DNA from: Rodentolepis nana
Lineage: Eukaryota; Platyhelminthes; Cestoda; Cyclophyllidea; Hymenolepididae
Reading direction: 5' to 3'
Assembly: GCA_900617975.1 (NCBI GenBank)
Contig: UZAE01013151.1
Coordinates: 1 to 25,932, forward strand
DNA: 25,932 nucleotides
Made by a program: the position numbers and the translations under genes. This document shows positions 21,039 through 25,932 of the stretch, piece by piece. The notes below the pieces were generated by a model, which made no database searches, was not told the origin of the DNA, and saw nothing but the letters and a program-made list of their open reading frames with translations. How positions within the stretch are numbered: the stretch's first letter is position 1; every line of letters starts with the position of its first letter.

Positions 21039-24000
21039 CTAGAGAGAAGCGGCCTGACCAACTTGATGAATGATAGATTTGGTGGAAAGAATCTGCGATG
21101 TTGCAATAAGAAGACGCCAGCAGCGTCTAGATGCTGCGAACCGTAAAGCTGCCACTTCTGCATAGGTACAACCGCCCACAAATGCAACTACCACAATCTG
21201 TCCATGCGAACACATTCCACACTTCTCTTCTCCACCATCTTTAGACCTAAGTGACACTCGACCAAGATTCATCGCAGCTAAAAGGACAAGGATAAATTTA
21301 AGCTCACAGTGGTAGTATCAAGTTCGAACGCTTTTCCAGTGATAGCAGTGAGATTGAAGGTTTTTAGAAAGTCATCACTGAAAAAGTGCTTACATCGCTC
21401 ATCAGTGTGGAGGAGTGTAAGAGCACGATATAATTGCTCTTTTGAGAGAAGTTCAGGACCAGTGAGTAGGGAAGAGCGACCGGTTGGTGGGGCTGTGGTG
21501 TTGGTGCCAAGTAGACCCTGAGCCCAGAGCGATTCGGTGAAACGTACCACTAGTGGAACGTGTTGGCCACCGAATACATAGGCCGGAGAGAGAGGAGGCT
21601 TCTCGACTCCAAGATTCACTTGCGAACGCATGCTCAATTGTAATTGGCGATGCAATCGGCTGCAAGAAAATGAGGTGCCATTTGTCAAGTAGCATTTAAG
21701 ATTTCTTAATGCAGATGGGTTCAAATCGACTACAATGTGCCTACCTTTTAAATAAAAAATAACGCCTGTTACGCACATTTGGGAATATGATTTCAAATTC
21801 TACTAATACAATTAACTGAATGAACGCATTTCTATGCTCAATGAGTATTTTTTTCGCATTCTCCAGCAAAGAATTGCACTTGCGTAAGATGGAAATTTGG
21901 CACGCTGGTGACAGATAAAGATTTTGATCAGAACTTGAAAAAACAATGTCGGATATACTTTGTCTATCCACCGGACAATGTACCATCGCCAAATTCGCAA
22001 GCAACTTCAGCGTATTATGCCAAAAAACGGTCTTCATAGTAATGTGTTATGCCACTATTACCCATGAAGTGTTCATCACAGGAGAATTAAGAATTGAGAC
22101 ATTAACCAATTCCTTAACAGTTAAAAGCCGTAATTAGCCATTAATTAAACCATGATAACTTTCGAAACCACTTTACAACATGCCCCCCCCCCTCCCCCAC
22201 GATTTATCGCTTCCAAATTAAAGCAAAACTGAATATGAAAATCGGAAGAAGATGAATGGAAATAATTGGAAAAAAAGTTACTTGTAAAGTGATTTTCTTC
22301 TCTTGATCAGCCTCTCAGTGGCATTAGCAAATTTCTCTCCACTCAGGCCCGCAGGCACGAGTGCTCTTCTAAGAACTGAAGGTCTAGGAGTCGACTTTGC
22401 CTCCTCTACTTCCGCCGAATTCTGATTCCCTGATTTACTTGTCGTTGTTGTAGCTCTACGCGGATAAAGAAGCCGTAGCCGTGCCAAAGCCACCAACATG
22501 GGATAAATGGAGAAGCCCACTGCGTGTTGGATGTGCCGCACCACAGCGCCATAGAGTTCTTCGCTTAGACCATCATGAGTGACTGAGAGAAGACAGAACA
22601 TTCGAACCGCCTCCGTCACTCGATCACCAAATCTGCAGAGATAATACTTCAAGTTAAAATCATTAGAGAAGATTGTGTGTGTGTGTGTGTTTCCGCTGAA
22701 TAAAAGCCACAAAGGCATTAGCAAAATTTAATTATGACCTTGAGATAATTCAAATATAGAAACAGGACAATGATATAAAAGTTCTTTTAAAGTCAATTAC
22801 AGACAATTTATCAAAGGAAAAATTTATACAGGTTTTTTCATCCTTGACAGACCTGTCCAGTCAAAGACGATAATAGCATGAGCAGGGGAGGTTCCGCATT
22901 TAATTACTCTCTTGACTAGTTAACACTTTTCAGATTCGCGTTTTTAAAACGAAAGGCAAAGAGTCAGTAACTCCCTAATTGCAAATCAAAGATAGATGAT
23001 ATTTGTGTGCACATTTTGTACAAATGCCAGATAACAGGACATACAAAAATGTTACTCTGATTCGATAACACGGCCAATGAGATAAAACCCAATGCAGCCA
23101 AAAGAGAGTGCGAATGGGAATAGAAATAACAGATATGGACGCCTTTGGGGGTGTTGAAAATACCACCAGAGCATGAAGGAGCAACAATAGACGAAACTTA
23201 ACAATAGCAAATAGGAATTTGAGGGTTTGGAAGAAGCCAAGCTAGTCATTTACCTGGTAGATAGCCACTCTAATGCCAGTCTGACAGGCTGGCATGAGGC
23301 ATCATCAGCACAAGCGCCTGTAGCACCTTCAGGCATCATAGTTTCGACATTATCAGCTTGTTGCTGTTGTTGGCTATTTGGCAATATTGAGCCAGCAGAA
23401 CTTAACGACGAAGAGGTAGGAGATGGGAGTGCTGCCGAAGGCATCGCCAAAGCTCCACCGCTTCCAGATTGCAGAATCTCCGTTTGAGCAGAAAGAAGAT
23501 CTTCTACACGCTCCTCGTTGGCCATTTTGCGCAGTACCTAGAGATTGGAATTGTGCATACGAGCATTAGCCTAAGTACCACACTCAAACCAATACCAATT
23601 TCCCACCATATAGTTCTAAGGCGAATTGGAACATCTTGTAATTACAATATATCAAAATAAAAGAATACAATTTATTAAGTAATATGCATACAGGAATGCG
23701 TTACGTCTCCGTTCGAATGGAAGAAATGAGGACCACAATCAAATTAAGCAGGATCGTGGATTAATTGTGTAGACATTTAATAGGGAGAGTAAGATATCAC
23801 CGCATAAAGAATATAGGCAGTAAGTCACAGGAAAGATAGCAGATAACATCTTCTCTATCGATAATTGGGGTGTGCGATAGACTTACCTCCACATGGTGCA
23901 CCCTGGGCAACGTATACTCATGCGGCAAAAAAGTCTATTAATAGGCAGTTGACATCTCACTTCAAACTACCATTACCCCACTGCATTTCATATTCGAATA

Positions 24001-25513
24001 ATTCCACAGTACTCATCTTACCTTACCTTTTCTCTACCTTTGTGTCTGTCTGTCTATCTCTTTTACATCGGTGAAACATTGTTCTGTCCCCCTCTCGACT
24101 TTTTGCTACTTTGATGTTCATCTTCCTTTCTGTGAAGCCCGAAGTCAACTAAAGGGCTAATGATACCTATCATAACACCTGCCATCTGAAATAAATAAAC
24201 ATCTTCTCTATCGATAATCAATTGGGGAGGAGGGTGGGGTGACGAGGTCGACAGGAGTGAATTTGAAGGAGACAGAAAAGGCAGAAATTTAGTCAAAGAA
24301 AATTAGTCGAACTAAAATCATCAAGGAAAGGAAGGAAGGGGGGGATAGGATGAACAAGCGTCTATGAGCGAGCTCAAAAAGTCGAAGATGCTGAGCATAT
24401 GGTTGCCACAACACCCAACCTTAAGATTCATATTTAAAACTCCCGCTTCCATTAGAAAAAAATTGTAACTGATTTGCAGAAAGCTCGATTAATGAGGAAT
24501 ATGACTGCAAGTACTCTTAAACTCCAAAATATTGTTTGTTTTTTGCTTGCTTCTACTCAACAGGCTTCGAAATTTTGTAGCCATGAATGCTAACATGCTT
24601 CGAGACACACACACTCACAAGCAAAGGTCAATAGCTTGTGGTCCGACGGTGCTTACTCAATGAGTTAAGCAAACAATAGCATTGATTAAGCCCGACTCCA
24701 GGATGTTGCTGCTCAATATGTACTTTCACAGATAGATTTGAGTCACTACTGATTAATACTTTATAGCAGTTGAGTTTTCAGGATGCTAACTTACCTCCTC
24801 AAGACAGAGAAACAGTATAGTGAGCTCCTTTCGCACAGCTAATATCGGCTTCAGTTGCGTCGAAATATCCGATAGACCGGAAGCACTCGACACACGAGGT
24901 CCATTACTACCCGGAGGACTGGGCGTATTTCGATCCAAAGCGGCTAATGAGAAACCCAAACCGGTTCGAGAGTCTTCTAGCTGAGATCTCTGTGTTTGGA
25001 GCCACTTGTGCACGTTTGATATATGCGTATTTCTCACCTCCTACAGCAGATACGTACAGATTGCGCGTTTATATTCAATTACTTAATCAATCTCCAAGCA
25101 GATTATGAGAAGAACCACCTTGAAGCTGGAGATATTGGAGCTGCTCAAATTGATTTTGGCCGGAATCGCGTCATCTTTCTGTACATTAGGAAGCTCAATA
25201 ATACCATTATTGATGCCAATAACCTCGTGTATAAGACCCTCAAATGTTGTAGGGACCATGAAGGGAGTTATGTAGTCCATATCTGAAGCAAAAGGAAACA
25301 CAGGAAAGCTCCAGTTTTGGCACATTTCAGTGGCGACTTACTTCGGCTAAAGAGGATAAAGAGAGGACGATGGGAAGTTGTGGGGAGTGTGGAGTCTTGG
25401 TCATCGGATTTTAGCGTAATGTCAGGATTGGTGGATTTAGTGGCCTTAATGCGACTAATAGCCGTGCTAAGACCGGCTACGGAGACTTGGGCCGCACTTC
25501 CGAATGCGTGAAG
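21039..25513 (-). CDS. VPS33B: VPS33B, Sec1/Munc18 protein (5' part outside window)
   Basis: Seven 3' exons: 25342-25513, 25119-25282, 24795-25040, 23254-23537, 22282-22632, 21394-21659 and 21039-21277. They encode 573 residues in phase. VPS33B works with VIPAS39 in endosome/lysosome-related organelle trafficking and SNARE assembly. Signs: RNMDYITPF (residues 57-65), matching the family's R.VDYVTP; VRNTHISNVHKWLQ, matching the human R-N-x-H-x-S-N-V segment; then ANEERVEDLLSAQTEIL, VRMFCLLSVTHDGL and PAYVFGGQHVPLV. The end has FVGGCTYAEVAALRFA (~527-542), the conserved C-terminal strand, followed by a short tail. VPS33B rather than VPS33A is favoured by these segments. Oddities: the usual D before R.VDY is S, and two low-complexity inserts follow residues ~212 and ~345. 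They include SQQQQQAD and Ser/Thr/Pro-rich stretches, making the protein clearly longer than the ~617-aa human form. Two introns carry antisense SINE-like insertions. Confidence 0.92.
22674..22690. repeat. (GT)n microsatellite in a VPS33B intron
   Basis: GT run just upstream, on the coding strand, of the acceptor at 22633. On the minus strand it reads as (CA)n within 60 nt of the exon. Confidence 0.85.
23845..24218 (+). repeat. SINE-like repeat in a VPS33B intron, with ~21-bp target-site duplication
   Basis: The element (about 23866-24197) is flanked by identical copies of AACATCTTCTCTATCGATAA plus T at 23845-23865 and 24198-24218. The leading As may belong to the A-rich tail. It is antisense to VPS33B. 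This long perfect duplication marks it as one of the youngest copies here. The donor-like GGAG|gtaagt on its antisense strand is intact. Confidence 0.9.
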
Positions 25514-25636
25514 CTGTTTACGAGAAAAGAAATGGGGACTACTCAAGTAATTGAACAGTAAGAAAATCTGGGAGGCAAATAGTCTCACCATACTTAGATG
25601 AAATTAAATCGCTTTCAAAAAATCTATAATTGATCA

Positions 25637-25932
25637 GGGGGTGCGCGATAGATTTACCTCCATGTGGTACACCCTGGGCAACGTATTCTCATACGGCAAA
25701 AAAGTCTATTAACTGGCAGTTGACTTCTCACTTCAAATTACCATCACCCACTATATGCCATATTTGATTATTTCACAGTACTCACCTCATCTTTTTCTAC
25801 CTTTGTGTCTGTCTCTTTTACATCTTTGAAACTCATTCTATTCTCACCCCCTTCTCGACTTTTTTTTCACTTTGATGTTCCTCCTCCCCTCAGTGAAACC
25901 TGAAGTCAACTAAAGGGCTAATGATAACCATC
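25637..25932 (+). repeat. SINE-like repeat in a VPS33B intron, cut by the window edge
   Basis: Begins GGGGGTGCGCGATAGATTTA and continues to the last base, within the shared 3' tail (aaagggctaatgataac). It is antisense to VPS33B and lies upstream of the first VPS33B exon in the window, so the missing 5' exons must start beyond it. The palindrome CCACGTGG has become CCATGTGG. Confidence 0.85.

Noticed and set aside
21278..21393. Continuation of the VPS33B exon through to the TAG before 21277, with a 30-nt intron
   Set aside because: The 30-nt option (gtgagc donor) leaves the next exon out of frame with an early stop; the gtaagc donor at 21393 restores phase and the family's C-terminus.
22183..22199. 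C-rich run as a degraded SINE middle
   Set aside because: No repeat head or tail flanks it; it is a simple C tract in a VPS33B intron.
21039..25513. Assignment as VPS33A instead of VPS33B
   Set aside because: The R-N-x-H-x-S-N-V segment, the CLLS...DGL stretch and GGCT at the end agree better with VPS33B; the ATS.I near the end is VPS33A-like but isolated.
1..25932. tRNA, rRNA, snRNA or CRISPR features
   Set aside because: No box A/B tRNA gene, no rRNA core and no regularly spaced repeats were seen on either strand.

Overview
The window looks like nuclear DNA of an AT-rich invertebrate animal. The genes are split by many introns, some only 32-41 nt long and others about 60-80 nt. That mix of very short introns, with mariner and LINE relics and a SINE-like repeat, fits a flatworm, possibly a tapeworm. 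The organism is an inference and low confidence.

Four genes lie head to tail on the minus strand. Reading left to right they are: a small gene with a degenerate EF-hand (7480-9111); SNRNP40, the U5 snRNP WD40 protein (10086-13959, complete, 4 exons, 360 aa); a TTLL10-type tubulin polyglycylase (15077-18942, complete, 9 exons, 609 aa); and the 3' two-thirds of VPS33B, a Sec1/Munc18 protein (21039-25513, 7 exons, running off the right edge). Exon boundaries were rebuilt by hand from homology, GT/GC-AG signals and phase. All phases close in these models, but one very short exon in the EF-hand gene is uncertain. The four genes do not form a pathway: they serve splicing, cilia/tubulin modification, endosomal fusion and an unknown role.

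The left 7 kb is repeat-rich. It holds a mariner transposase relic, a LINE RNase H/zinc-knuckle relic (present twice, probably as an assembly duplicate), several short exon-like segments of unidentified genes, and many copies of a ~300-330 bp retroposed repeat. Five single N bases mark joins. At each one, sequence beside the N recurs exactly elsewhere in the window, so this part is probably a scaffolding or gap-fill mosaic.

The most interesting item is the repeat family. Five loci have clear target-site duplications of 12-21 bp. Its 3' tail is shared with sequence directly downstream of the LINE relic, suggesting a SINE-LINE partnership. Its head can fold on itself. Its antisense strand carries a strong splice donor and an acceptor-like site. 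All four copies in or beside the minus-strand genes are inserted antisense to them, the orientation in which those splice signals could be read.
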